From Tetraselmis striata (lineage: Eukaryota; Chlorophyta; Chlorodendrophyceae; Chlorodendrales; Chlorodendraceae): a DNA stretch of 64,000 nucleotides. Positions 44,509-54,280 of the stretch are shown here, in pieces. The notes under the pieces were generated by a model. It saw only the letters and a list, made by a program, of their open reading frames with translations, made no database searches and was not told the DNA's origin. A program made the position numbers and the translations under genes. Location of the stretch: assembly GCA_006384855.1 (NCBI GenBank), contig VCJN01002942.1, positions 1 through 64,000 of the forward strand, written 5' to 3'. Positions within the stretch are counted from its first letter, which is position 1. Every line of letters starts with the position of its first letter.

Positions 44509-44667
44509 CGGGTGCCAACTCACCCATAAGATTTTGGTTGTAAACCTCAAGTTCTGCAAGCTATATAAGAGCACTCCCTATAGTCCCGCTATTGTTACGT
44601 CTAGATTTGACGTGGCACGCAAGGCAGGTTCCTATTCCCCGTGTTATCAATACCGCGTCTGCACCCG
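44509..44667 (+). repeat. MITE copy 4, nested in the TIR element
   Basis: It starts CGGGTGCCAACTCACC and ends CGCGTCTGCACCCG, flanked by TA on both sides (GTA before, TAG after). The interior has CTATAGTCCCGCTATTGTTACGTCTAGATTTGACGTGG, aligned with copies 1-3. Confidence 0.75.
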
Positions 44668-44938
44668 TAGCATATGTATGAGAATGTTAAATAATGAAAA
44701 TAAAATAATAATGTATCCACCCATCCGTCAGCACCATTGATGGCACAGCATTGGCTCCTGCTTTTGCGCCGCGACAATGTGATGTTTGCCATAACATGTG
44801 CTTCTTCAACGTCGCAACGCCTGACGCTCCGTGTCGGTGCCGGGCAGGGCGTGAACGTGGACGCGAAGGACGGGATGCGGCTGGCGGAGGTGCTGCGGCG
44901 TCGCCGACGTGGTGTGCTGGGTGTAGAAACATGAGGAG

Positions 44939-45741
44939 GTGCCCGTGGAGATGGCTGCAGACGGCAGCGTAGCGAGCGCCTTCAGCCTCGCATTCTTTGG
45001 GCGTTGGTGTTTGACGTCCTGCTGGGTGCGCTCTGAGTCACGGGAGCGGTCTGTCCAATTAGACCCAGACGTCGCAGACACGCTAGAGCCCCAAGCCGTC
45101 AGGTCTAGGTGTGCTGACGTTCAGGCCAAGCAAGCCATAGCAATGCGGACCAGAGTGGCTGCACGTCATAGGCCAGCACCATTGGTTGGCGATGTCGTCC
45201 GTATCCCAATTCCAAGCGTCGACCGCTCCAAGCCAGATGCACAATGCTTGGTGTGCATCGTCATCGAGGTAACAATCCCTATGTATATGTAAATGTATTT
45301 TTGTTATGGCATTGCCTATGTACTATGTGCTTGTGGTTTTGATTTATTGGGTGTGTGACATATCATGGCTTTGAACTGGTGTTTCAGGTGAATGAGCATG
45401 GCCTTTCAGGCTTGCGGCCAAGGCTGGAGTCATAAGGCCAACTTTTGGCCACGGGGATATTGATCGTGTGCGTGACAGTGTCCCAGCGCAACACGGGCTG
45501 CAGGGTGTGCTTGAACAATGGCGAGAGAAGCCAACTGGAAACAGATATCAGTGCGCAATGCTTCGGCTTCTGTATCCCTAATTGCTGGCCAGGGTGTGTT
45601 GAGGTGTCGTGCAGAACCAATGTATGTGCATGCCGCAAAGCACGCAAGAAATGCAACTCCCGGTGTCACAATGGCAACAGTAAATGTAACGTAGGGGCTT
45701 CCACTAGCCAAGTTCTGACCCATGTCCGTGTCTTAAAGTAG
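44939..45741 (+). pseudogene. KRBA2/Ginger-like integrase C-terminal domain, broken
   Basis: One frame reads AKQAIAMRTRVAARHRPAPL and continues VGDVVRIPIPSVDRSKPD, ending at a donor near 45269. After an acceptor near 45388 the frame is broken, but pieces continue LAAKAGVIRPTFGHGDIDRV. A further frame (45445-45741) carries SCRTNVCACRKARKKCNSRC followed by HNGNSKC. The VGDxVxIPIPSVDR block plus a CxCRKA..CNSRCH cluster is the tail of KRBA2-type proteins derived from Ginger/Gypsy-like integrases. The catalytic core is absent. It may be a relic of the transposase that once moved this element, or separate cargo. Confidence 0.6.
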
Positions 45742-46009
45742 TGCGCAACAATGTAATGATATGACACCTGCCAACACTAACTTTGCCATTGTCTAAATGC
45801 TGACGACATCCTTTTGTACATTGCTGGCTGATGTTGCTTTGTAGTGCCTTAATATACATTTTAAGGGCATCAAACGAGTGGCCGGCATGCGTAAATAATT
45901 AATTTTTGCCTTCCGGAATATTTTTATTTCAATAATTCTAAATTAGAACCCCACGCTCGAATTCCGCGGACGAAAATGGACGTATATTCATATGTGTCTT
46001 ATCTCACAC

Positions 46010-46315
46010 TCGAAAATGACACATGTGTACATGTGTCACGTGTCGGGCCACACATATGCACATGAGCCATATGGTTCATGCCTCATTTGCACATGTGTCG
46101 TGATCAGCCGGAAAAATGACATATGTGTACATGTGCTAGCACATGTGCATATGTGTCGTTTTGATTTTGACACATATGCAGATGTGTCACGAGGCAACAC
46201 ATGTGCACATGTGTCAAAAGCAACATGACACATGTGCAGATGTGTCCCCCGATGACACATGTGCACATGTGGCGACACATGTGCAGATGTGTCACGTTTT
46301 CATATGGGTCTTAAC
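46010..46315 (-). repeat. right terminal inverted repeat with ACACATGTGCACATGTGT array
   Basis: This is the inverted counterpart of the left end, with the same outer 30 bases and about ten palindromic units such as ACACATGTGCACATGTGTC. The inner side carries GATCAGCCGGAAAAATGAC, the reverse of the CCGGCTGAT block seen on the left. Confidence 0.85.
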
Positions 46316-46429
46316 ATATATACACAGCGATTACAAGCCCATTCCGTGGGAAAATCGCGATTACGGGCCATTAGAGTGGAATTGCGAGACATGCTGGGAG
46401 GCTAGTGCGAACAATAGAAAGTACGGGTT

Positions 46430-47440
46430 GTAGCCGGTCGCTGCTTGCTTGCTGACGCGGTAGCCAAACTCGATCACCGGCATCCACGAGTGCCAAGAGG
46501 CAGTGCCGAGCGAGGGTTGGCACAACGTTCCGAAGTGCCACCTTCAAGACTTGAACGATGCACTCGGCCATGCCATTGGCTTGGGGATGTCCCGGCGGAA
46601 TGTCCACTGGTTGAATGCCATGGCGCTCCAGCCGCTCGCGGAATGCGCCTTGGTACTCATTGCCATTGTCTGTGACGACCTCCACGGGTGCTCCATAACG
46701 GGCCAAAACGCGCTCATGGAACGGCTTGGCAGTCGTAGACGCCTCGAGATCGCAGACAGGCACCAGCTAGATCCACTGGCTGAATTGCTCCACGATGACG
46801 ATCACGTACTTGTAGCCCTCACTGCTAGTCGGCAGCGGTCCGGCTGAGTCCACGCTGAACCGATAGAAGAGCCCACACAGTGGCATGGGCTTGAGACGAT
46901 CGTGCTTCTGGTTGAACGATGCTTTGACGCGATCGCGGGCGCGGCACTGCTTGACCATGGCGCTGACGTCCTTTTGCATGCCCGGCCACACAAAGTGACG
47001 GGCCAACACTTGGTGAATGCGGTCCCGGCCAAGGTGGCCGATGTTGGCGTGCACTCGGCGAATCGCGTATGATCGCTCCTCAGGCTTGGGCACCTCACGG
47101 GGAGTGTCTCCAGCGTGCAGCCACACCTTGTCGTTGTGCCAGCTGTACTTGGACCAGCGGCGCATAAGCTGTTGCCACACCTCCACTGACCCGTCGGCTG
47201 GCGTGGTCTCACCTCGCATGTAAGAGATAGCCTCGGGGCTTCTCCATAGGTCCCGGGTAGGCCAATGCTGAAGCTCCTGGCTAGCATAGACATTTGCCGT
47301 GAAGGCCATGGCGATACACTGTGTTGCAAAAGTTGCATGCGCCGAGGATAGCGTAGGCGTTCGACCAAGGCACTTGCTGGGTGTGCAGCCACCAAACACT
47401 GCCGGCGGTTCTGCCATCGCGGCTGACGACCTCCTCTGAG
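46430..47440 (-). pseudogene. gypsy integrase: zinc-binding and catalytic core remnants
   Basis: The HHCC region reads RRVHANIGHLGRDRIHQVL and WPGMQKDVSAMVKQCRARD; the second Cys of the pair appears replaced by Arg. The first catalytic Asp lies in FSVDSAGPLPTSSEGYKYVI. After a break, the second and third acidic residues are in VEVVTDNGNEYQGAFRERL and GHPQANGMAECIVQVLK. This is the D,D-35-E core of a retroviral-type integrase. Both frames are interrupted, so it is inactive. Confidence 0.85.
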
Positions 47441-47579
47441 TGGCAATTGCAGTGGTGGTGTAGGCGGCGTCCGAGGTGATCCGTACTTGCTCCGCTGGCA
47501 TTGGGCGCCGACTATAAGCAGGTCGGCACGGTGTTGTCCTTGCCCGGACGATGCTTGATACCGAAGTCATACTCCGCAA

Positions 47580-48960
47580 GGATGAGGCTCCTGGCTAGCA
47601 AGCTTGCCTCGCAGCCTTACTTGCTGTCGTCCGCAGTCACTCCATGGCCTTGCACTCAGTGATGAACCTTAAGTGGTTGCCATATAGGTAGTAGCGGAAA
47701 CGTGGAACAACCCACACGACCGCGCCGACCTCCCCCTCGTTGCGAGACAGGTGTGCCTCCAACGGGGTGTTCATGCGCGACGCAAAGGACACGGCATACT
47801 CCACTCCGCTGTCATCCACCTGCGAAAGGCACGCTCCTACTCCAGCTCGGGACCAAGTCGGTGTGCATCACAACCGGGCGACGCCAATCAGGATGGCGCA
47901 GGACCGGCGCCGAGACCGGCATGACCTTGATGGCGTTGAAGGTTTGATGCTCGGCTGCGCCCCACTTCCAAGGCGCGTCCTTCTTGGTCAACGCTGTCAA
48001 GGGTGCCTTCACAAGCTAGAAGCTCTCCAAGAAACGGCAGTAGTAGGTGGCCATCCCAAGGAAATGGCGCACATCACTGACGTTCTTCGGCGCCGGAAGA
48101 GAGTTTATTGCCTCCGCCACTTTGTCAGCCATAGGGTCCACGACTGCTCCGCTAACAATATGACCAAGAAAGGTCACTCGTGACAGTAGTCCGAGACGTG
48201 TATTGGGTGGAGAGACCTGCACTCCCCGGGCCTTGAGTCGATGAACACAATGCGCACACGACGCATGTGCTCTTGCTCATCGTCATGACTGAAAATCAGC
48301 ACATCGTCCGCGAACGCGACTGCGAAGTCCAAACCGACGAGCGCTTGATCCACAATGCGCTGCCATGATGCCACGCAATTTTTGTGTCGGAAGGGCGTGC
48401 GTTTGAAGGTTAGCAGCCGATTGCCTGCGTGGAACGCGAGGCGTTGCTGCGCTGACAATTCCTCGGGTATGGACGGCTTGTTCGGCACTCGGCGCTGATG
48501 AATAACCGCCTTTGTGCAATCAATCGCAGTGAACCGTGAAGCTCCGTCCATGTGCGTCTTGAGCTCGTCCGCTGCCGGACACGGGTGTTGATCGCGGATG
48601 GTCCGCTCGTTGAGCCCGTGATAGTCCACAGCATTGCGAAGATCGGTCCATGCTCGTCCTTCTTCGGCGCCACGATGATTGGTGCAGCATAAGAACTCTC
48701 GATCTCGTCAACGATGCCTGCCTTCTCCACCTTCTTGACCCACTCGTTAGCCCACTTTGCTCTCGATGAGCAAGGTGATACTGGCGCTTGAAGACCGGGT
48801 TGTAGTCGACTAGCTGAAATATGTCCTAGGGCTTGGCGTCGACGGCGCGCAAGTCGTCCAGCACCCACGCGTACCACTCCGGGTCTGAGTCCACCAGTGC
48901 CGTGAAGCCCTGCTTGTCCTTCCAGTCCTTCGATATCGCCCAGAGATGAGGCTGCTTGGG
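47580..48960 (-). pseudogene. gypsy reverse transcriptase and RNase H remnants
   Basis: From the 5' side the pieces read ANEWVKKVEKAGIVDEIESS with APIIVAPKKDE, then DYHGLNERTIRDQHPCPA, FTAIDCTKA and FAVAFADDVLIFSHDDEQEH with the catalytic ADD. They continue VTFLGHIVSGAVVDPMADKV and DVRHFLGMATYYCRFLESF, then the RNase H side PLTALTKKDAPWKWGAAEHQ and VSFASRMNTPLEAHLSRNE. At least four frame changes separate these pieces. The signature is unmistakable, but no continuous enzyme remains. Confidence 0.87.
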
Positions 48961-49189
48961 GTGCTTGGGGCTGATGAGCTAACTTGCTCGCTACCTTCAC
49001 CGTTGTTGATTCCTTACCGAGATGCTTCTCGTTGGCATATGCGGCATAATACTTCATGACGAGAGCTGCCTAGTTGCGTCGACTCCATCCGTCCGCTGCA
49101 GCTTTGTCGTCGACGCCGCGTCCACATGTGATGTGGTCCATGCAGGACGCTCGTGCGCTCCACCGGATACATCTGAAATCAGCCCAGCG

Positions 49190-50037
49190 AAATTGAAATT
49201 GAAATTGAAATTGAAACTGATTACAACTCCTAGTATGTTGCATCCACTGGCCCAGGTCTGAGTTGTTCTTAGGACATGCTATCTCTGATCATGATAGGGA
49301 ACACTAGTTGTAATTACAGCTCAAGCTAACGGCCTTCCTCCAGTGTGCCCAAGCCCCTCCTCCTTCCAGCGGGCTGAAGCTAGGACAGCAGCGCCCCCAT
49401 GCTGTCCCTATCTAGGTCAGGCCTATCCCATTCAGAGCTCAGCATGCAAGCTTAGGCAGCCGAAGCGTCCCACCTGCAGCTATCGAGGTGAGATGGGGGA
49501 AGGGGGCTGACCGGAATAGCTATGTGGTGTTCAGTATTTATCCACCGCTGAGCCGGCTAGTATGATTGGTGGGGGCTGCGATGCCCTCCGACATGTAATT
49601 GGGTAGGTGTTGCCAGTTGTGGTTGTGGGAATCAGCGGTGTGTGTTCTGTGTGTGTGGTGAGTTTCCGGGTGCTGTGTGTTGGTGTATGAGCGGCACCGG
49701 GGTGGGCGGTGGTCTTGAGCCAGCTGGATTGGTTGGGGCTGCAGTGGCTCGCTTAGCAGCTTAATGGTGCGAGCCGCTAGGCGGGTGGGCTGCATCATCG
49801 TCCGTTTCCCACTCGTTGTCTGAGCCGCGGGTGCCAGAGAGGCGAGGCTTGCTCCTGCTGCGGTTGCGATAACTATACTGGTTCGCCGATCATCGATGAT
49901 GGCAGTCAGCACGGGTAACGTCCAGCCGCCATACCCGGCATACCCGCCATCAAGTGCCATACCCGCACTTGATTTTACCCGTATTATGTAGTCAAAAAGT
50001 AAGAATAGTTGTGGAAATAGTATCACTTATTGTCCCC
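49190..50037. other. non-coding insert within the gypsy element
   Basis: It begins with a (GAAATT)n microsatellite (49197-49218) and continues without supported coding sequence to the start of the dispersed repeat. GGTGTGTGTTCTGTGTGTGTGG-like simple sequence occurs near 49640. It separates the reverse transcriptase remnant from the upstream gag and protease part. Confidence 0.45.
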
Positions 50038-50040
50038 ACG

Positions 50041-50660
50041 TCCCCCCCCCTCTGTTTCCACCCCTCTACTTTATTTATGTCGATCTCACAGTACTTAGTA
50101 GAACATGCCTAAAGTTGCATAATAACTACCACTGGCATGACTTTTCTTTATGGTTCCAATGCATGGCTGTGTGCAGAAGGGTGTTCCCTACCATATGCAA
50201 GGTTAAAATGGAGAGGGGGTGGGGCACTTTTTGGAACCATCACCTTATTACATTCAGCATCATGGCAACCCAACTCGTGTGGAGTTCCTACGGTCAGTGG
50301 CCCTATCCACCCCTCCATGTAGTGATATGATGTTGCTAAGATGTTGTATGCCACTGCTATGCGTTGCTGCGCTCACCGCGCGGCGCTACCCTGCTGCGCA
50401 ATGTTACTTGCAAGCCTATCAAGCTCGCGCATATTCTCAACACAGTTGGCCTTACTTGGCGCCCCTCACAAGCACGTGATAGCCGGCACGCTCACAGGTT
50501 CTGCACTAAGGCAAAACAATGGTGGAGACAGTATGTAACACCTCATATATGAGGCCTCCGTCTTCATCACCGGGGTGTCCAAAGATTTGCATGGCATGAA
50601 TATTAACGGCGGCGGCGGTGCAGGGCTGAGCCCCTAGCCGCTCATGCATTGCTCCCAGCC
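50041..50660 (+). repeat. dispersed ~600-bp repeat, copy B
   Basis: It shares ordered blocks with the minus strand of 22430-23060: GTGTGCAGAAGGGTGTTCCC, AAAATGGAGAGGGGGTGGGG, TTTTTGGAACCATCACC, CAGCATCATGGCAACCCAAC, then a GGCGGCGGCGGTG block near CCGCTCATGCATTGC. It starts at a C run (50042-50050), as copy A does in the opposite sense. It lies inside the gypsy element, so it inserted after that element. Confidence 0.65.
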
Positions 50661-51499
50661 GCCGAGAGCGGCGCCGTCCGAGCGGCTACGGCCCCTGGGC
50701 TTCTTCTTCTTATGTTAGGCTGTTGTGGTTGCCTTGCCCTTGCCTGCCGGGGTGGGGTGGCTGGGGTGACGGTCTAGCTAGCTGGATGGAGAGGCGCTGT
50801 GGGTTGCGCAGCTGGTGTGACTCCGCTGTGAGGCTGTCCAATTCGGCGGCTATTGCGGGTTGGCTGGCAGGAGAGGAATGTGCAAGCAGCTTTGTGGTTG
50901 TGGTGGTGAGGTGGTGAAGTTATGCCAGTCGTTCTGTGGTGCCATTATTTGGGTGTGCCCTCCCGGAATGTGCGGTGCCTTGTTGAGCGTTGGGGGGAAT
51001 CGAGGGATATGTCAGCCAGACCTGGTGTCTCTGCTGCCGCACGCCTGGGCGGTGTCCACCTCCATGGCGATGGCGTTCTCCTCGTCGTTGAGTTCGAGTT
51101 CTTCCTCGCCGTCCGCCTGCGCTCCATGCATGGCAATTGCCGCTGAGGCTGTGGCTGTAGGCGTAGGGGCTGGGTGGGCTGTTCCGGGGGTGCGCTCCGT
51201 TGCTGCTCCGCGCTGGTCGATGGCTGCCACCGCATATGCAACCGCTCCTCGCCTCGGTGTTATGTGCTCGAACCCAGGGGGGAGCGTCGCGGACTTGGGG
51301 TGTGGCAGCCCAGCGACAGCACGCGAGCCGACGCAAGAGGCGACGAGGCATACGGGGCCCATAAGGGCTAGCCACATTAGAAGTGTCAATGCCACAGTCG
51401 TGCTTCCGGTAGCTGCTCTACCACGACGAGGTCTTGTTTTGGCAGCCTTATAATCGCCGGCAACGACTCGAGTTGTGTGGTCAAGCCGCCAACACTCGG

Positions 51500-53300
51500 C
51501 ACCGAGCCTTGGCGACCTCTTGCTCCGTCGCTCGAGTCGCTTGGCGTTGCTCCTCCAGCTAACGGCGACCCGCCGTGGTCTCTCGCGCTGATGTGCGTGG
51601 GTTCTCAGGAGGTTTCACCCTCGTGCCTTGCTTTTTGAGTGTAACCAACTTGATGGCATGCTCCAACTGCCTCCACGGCGGCAGCAATTGAGCGGCGGAG
51701 CTCGTGCTGTGCGACGCGTAGCTCTTGCATGTTAACCGAATGATCTCCAACTGCTGCGCCGGCAGGGGCGGCTTCCTCAATCGTCGCTGCATAAACAGGT
51801 TGCAACATGTGACTGTTGATCTCTGCGCTCATGCGCTTAGGCGACAGTACACCGGTTCATGACCGACACCGATGTCGGCGCACAAACATTCTCGATGGCT
51901 ATCACCGTCTCTTCCTCAGTCAAGTCTAGCTCATGTCGGGTGTAGAAGCTAGCATAGTCCCTGTCGAGAAGACACGCCTCACGCGTGATGGCTGATGGCG
52001 GACGGTATTGTGGCGGGTCGATGCCCACAACCTCCACCATTCACGAGCCTGCGGGCGCCACCCCAAGTCGGAGGCGCTGCATCCGCGTGTTGGGCGTGCT
52101 GACTGACTTGGGCGCGATGATTGCGCCGTCCGGCAACGTTGAGCGCCCCCCCCCCCCCCCCCCCCGGCATTGTACATGGGCGTGTAGGTAGGCGTTGCCA
52201 CTTGAGCGCAAAGCAGCCCACCGCTGCAACGCTCCACAATCTGCGCGTAGGTCTCGCGCGGCGGCCGCTACTTGTGGGCATGATGCGCGTTGGGCTAGCC
52301 AAAGTCACGGGCCATGAAGTCGATGAACTCTTGCACCTCATGGCTACTGCGCCGGCTCGGCGCCGCCGGTATCACGTTCTCGATAACGTATCCATACTGC
52401 GCGGGTGCAGCCCGATACTCCTTGACGCCTCGTGCCCTTGGCCAACACGCAATTGAGCTCGGCCATGGCCTCTTCCAGCGGGACTGTCACTCCAATACGC
52501 GTACCACGTACTAGTCATGCTGAGTGCCCAACAGGGAGGTTCAGCGCGCAACTCGTCCAGCTCCGGTAGGTGCCTCAGGATGGCTGGGGCTGTGATCTGC
52601 TCCACGTCATCCTCTATCGCTAAGAGAAAAGCACTTCTCGAACGCCTTTCGAGGAAGTTGCAGGGGCCACCGCTGATGCATCCACTCGAGTTGTTGCCGC
52701 AGGCGGCGTTGATGATCCGCGCTCCGGAGCATGTGATCCACGATCAGTATCAGCTCATGGTGGTATCCGTCGACGAGGTTGGTGAATAACACCGACAGCA
52801 TGCCACCAAACGAAAAGAGCCCTTGCTTAGCACGTCCCTTCTTGCCTCCGGTCCGGTCGAGGCCGATGATGTAGGTCAGCTCCAGCGTCTTACGCGGCAT
52901 GGCTTACACGAGCGCCAAACGCTCCCGTGTGTGGCCGCTCAAAGGCAGACGTCCGGCAGCTTGACGCTGCCTCCGGAGCTCCTTCCTGTCCGGTATCTAG
53001 TGCTCATGTTCCCTCAATGGCATGGCAGTCCTCCAGCTCCGCATCGCCTGATGGGCAGTCCGGTTCCTGCGGATTGTCGGCGTTGGGGTCCTCCGCGCGC
53101 ATGGCGTAACATGCGCCCGCGACCCGCAGTTCGCCATGAAGCGATGCCTCGATCTCCGGCTCCGTCTGTGTCACGATGGTGTGCTCCTCATGCACATGGT
53201 CATCATCGTCTGAGTTCGCCGCCATGTCCGGCAGCTCCACATCGCTATCAAGATCGGCGTTCATGGGGCTGGCGCGCAGGGTGAAGCATGACGCAATGAC
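51500..53300 (-). pseudogene. unassigned - strand coding remnants between gypsy protease and RT
   Basis: Short frames include LTEEETVIAIENVC (near 51900), YAQIVERCSGGLLCAQVATP (near 52200) and a 97-codon frame at 52607-52900 with GLDRTGGKKGRAKQGLFSF. They are interrupted by a run of 20 C at 52146-52165. An Asp/Glu-rich frame at 53004-53264 contains VELPDMAANSDDDDHVHEEH. The placement suggests they belong to the gypsy element, but no family is recognised. Confidence 0.4.
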
Positions 53301-53598
53301 ATTGGCGACATATGGTCGGGCACGTCCTCCTCCAAGCAGGGCACGAAGTCCTCCTCGTCATCTGAGTCGGCTACGAGCTCCGCCAGCTCAGCTTCGCTTG
53401 CCCCATCGTCTTGCTGCTCCGGGTGCACTGCAGCGTCGGCGCCCACGTTGTCCGGTTGGGTGGCGAAGCATGTGCCCGAGGCAGGCTCGCGTTGCAACTC
53501 GATTCGGCTGTTGAAGGAGAATGAAGAGTTCGAGTTATTGGCTGCGGCATCGGGCTCCTCCCCCCCCCCCCCCCCCCCCCCCCACCGATCCCCTGCTC

Positions 53599-54150
53599 CT
53601 AACGGTAGTCCGGAAGGGGTGGACAAGGTGCCAACAAGGTGCTCGCCGCGAGTGCCAGCATGCGCGGGACTTGCAGCTTGCGCATGTTTTTGCGCACCAA
53701 CGGAATGGCTACTTGATGGCTGAGGTAATGTGGATTGAGACGATACGAGGCAGCATGCCCCCCCACATCGATGACTATGCCAAGATGCGCCATGACGGAA
53801 GTGCACATGATGACTTCCGGCAAATGATCGCCTTCAAGAACGGCCAACGATGGCCACTCGAATTTGCGCTCCCAATCAGTGTCCGGGTTGATCGCGTAGG
53901 AGATGCGCTCCATCTCGCCGCCAATGCCTTGCATGGACATCGACTGCAACGGGGCGTCAATCTCGCCTGGCTTCATGCGATCCACCACGCGCCGGTGCAC
54001 ACCGCTGTAGTCGCAGCCGGTGTCCAACCTGGCCATAAGTATGTGCACACCGCCAATGACGATAACGGTCAACTTGCAGTCTACGTAGAAAGCACAATGA
54101 CGGTCGTACTCCGGGCCGTCATGGTATGCGCCGCGTTGGGCCTTTCTCAC
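53599..54150 (-). pseudogene. gypsy aspartic protease with acidic linker
   Basis: The 183-codon frame contains the protease signature ILMARLDTGCDYSGVHRRVV, whose DTG is the catalytic triad, followed by a plausible flap and core region (SMQGIGGEMERISYAI, EVIMCTSVMAHLGIVIDVGG). The linker after it, at 53261-53560, is acidic and low in complexity (VADSDDEEDFVP), and a run of about 24 C falls between them. The domain itself is unbroken, but its neighbours are not. Confidence 0.8.
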
Positions 54151-54280
54151 TTGCCGAGTTCCGAAGATGTTGCTGACAGCCGGCGCCGAGTCTGTGGTGG
54201 CTTGACGTCATGTTGCACCACGTCCATTGGATGAATGCTGGCTTGAGGCTCCGCAGGTGGCGAGGACAATGGCGGGACAC

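Larger units (their letters stand above)
42110..46315 (+). mobile_element. 4.2-kb TIR element with palindromic arrays, carrying host-like exons (Pack-type)
   Basis: The ends are exact inverted copies for 30 bases: GTTAAGACCCATATGAAAAC then GTGACACATG on the left, and their reverse complement ending GTCTTAAC at 46315. The inverted similarity continues inward for roughly 250-300 bases through an array of ACACATGTGCACATGTGT units, down to a shared TTTCCGGCTGAT block. The interior holds a multi-exon frame (42739-44336), a MITE and a Cys-rich domain (44939-45740). I see no convincing DDE transposase core. No clear target duplication was found next to the ends. Confidence 0.78.

Noticed and set aside
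44737-44972. Cys-rich frame CDVCHNMCFFNVATPDAPC as a zinc-finger gene
   Set aside because: It is short, overlaps another open frame and shows no splice continuity with its neighbours, so it is kept only as part of the TIR element interior.
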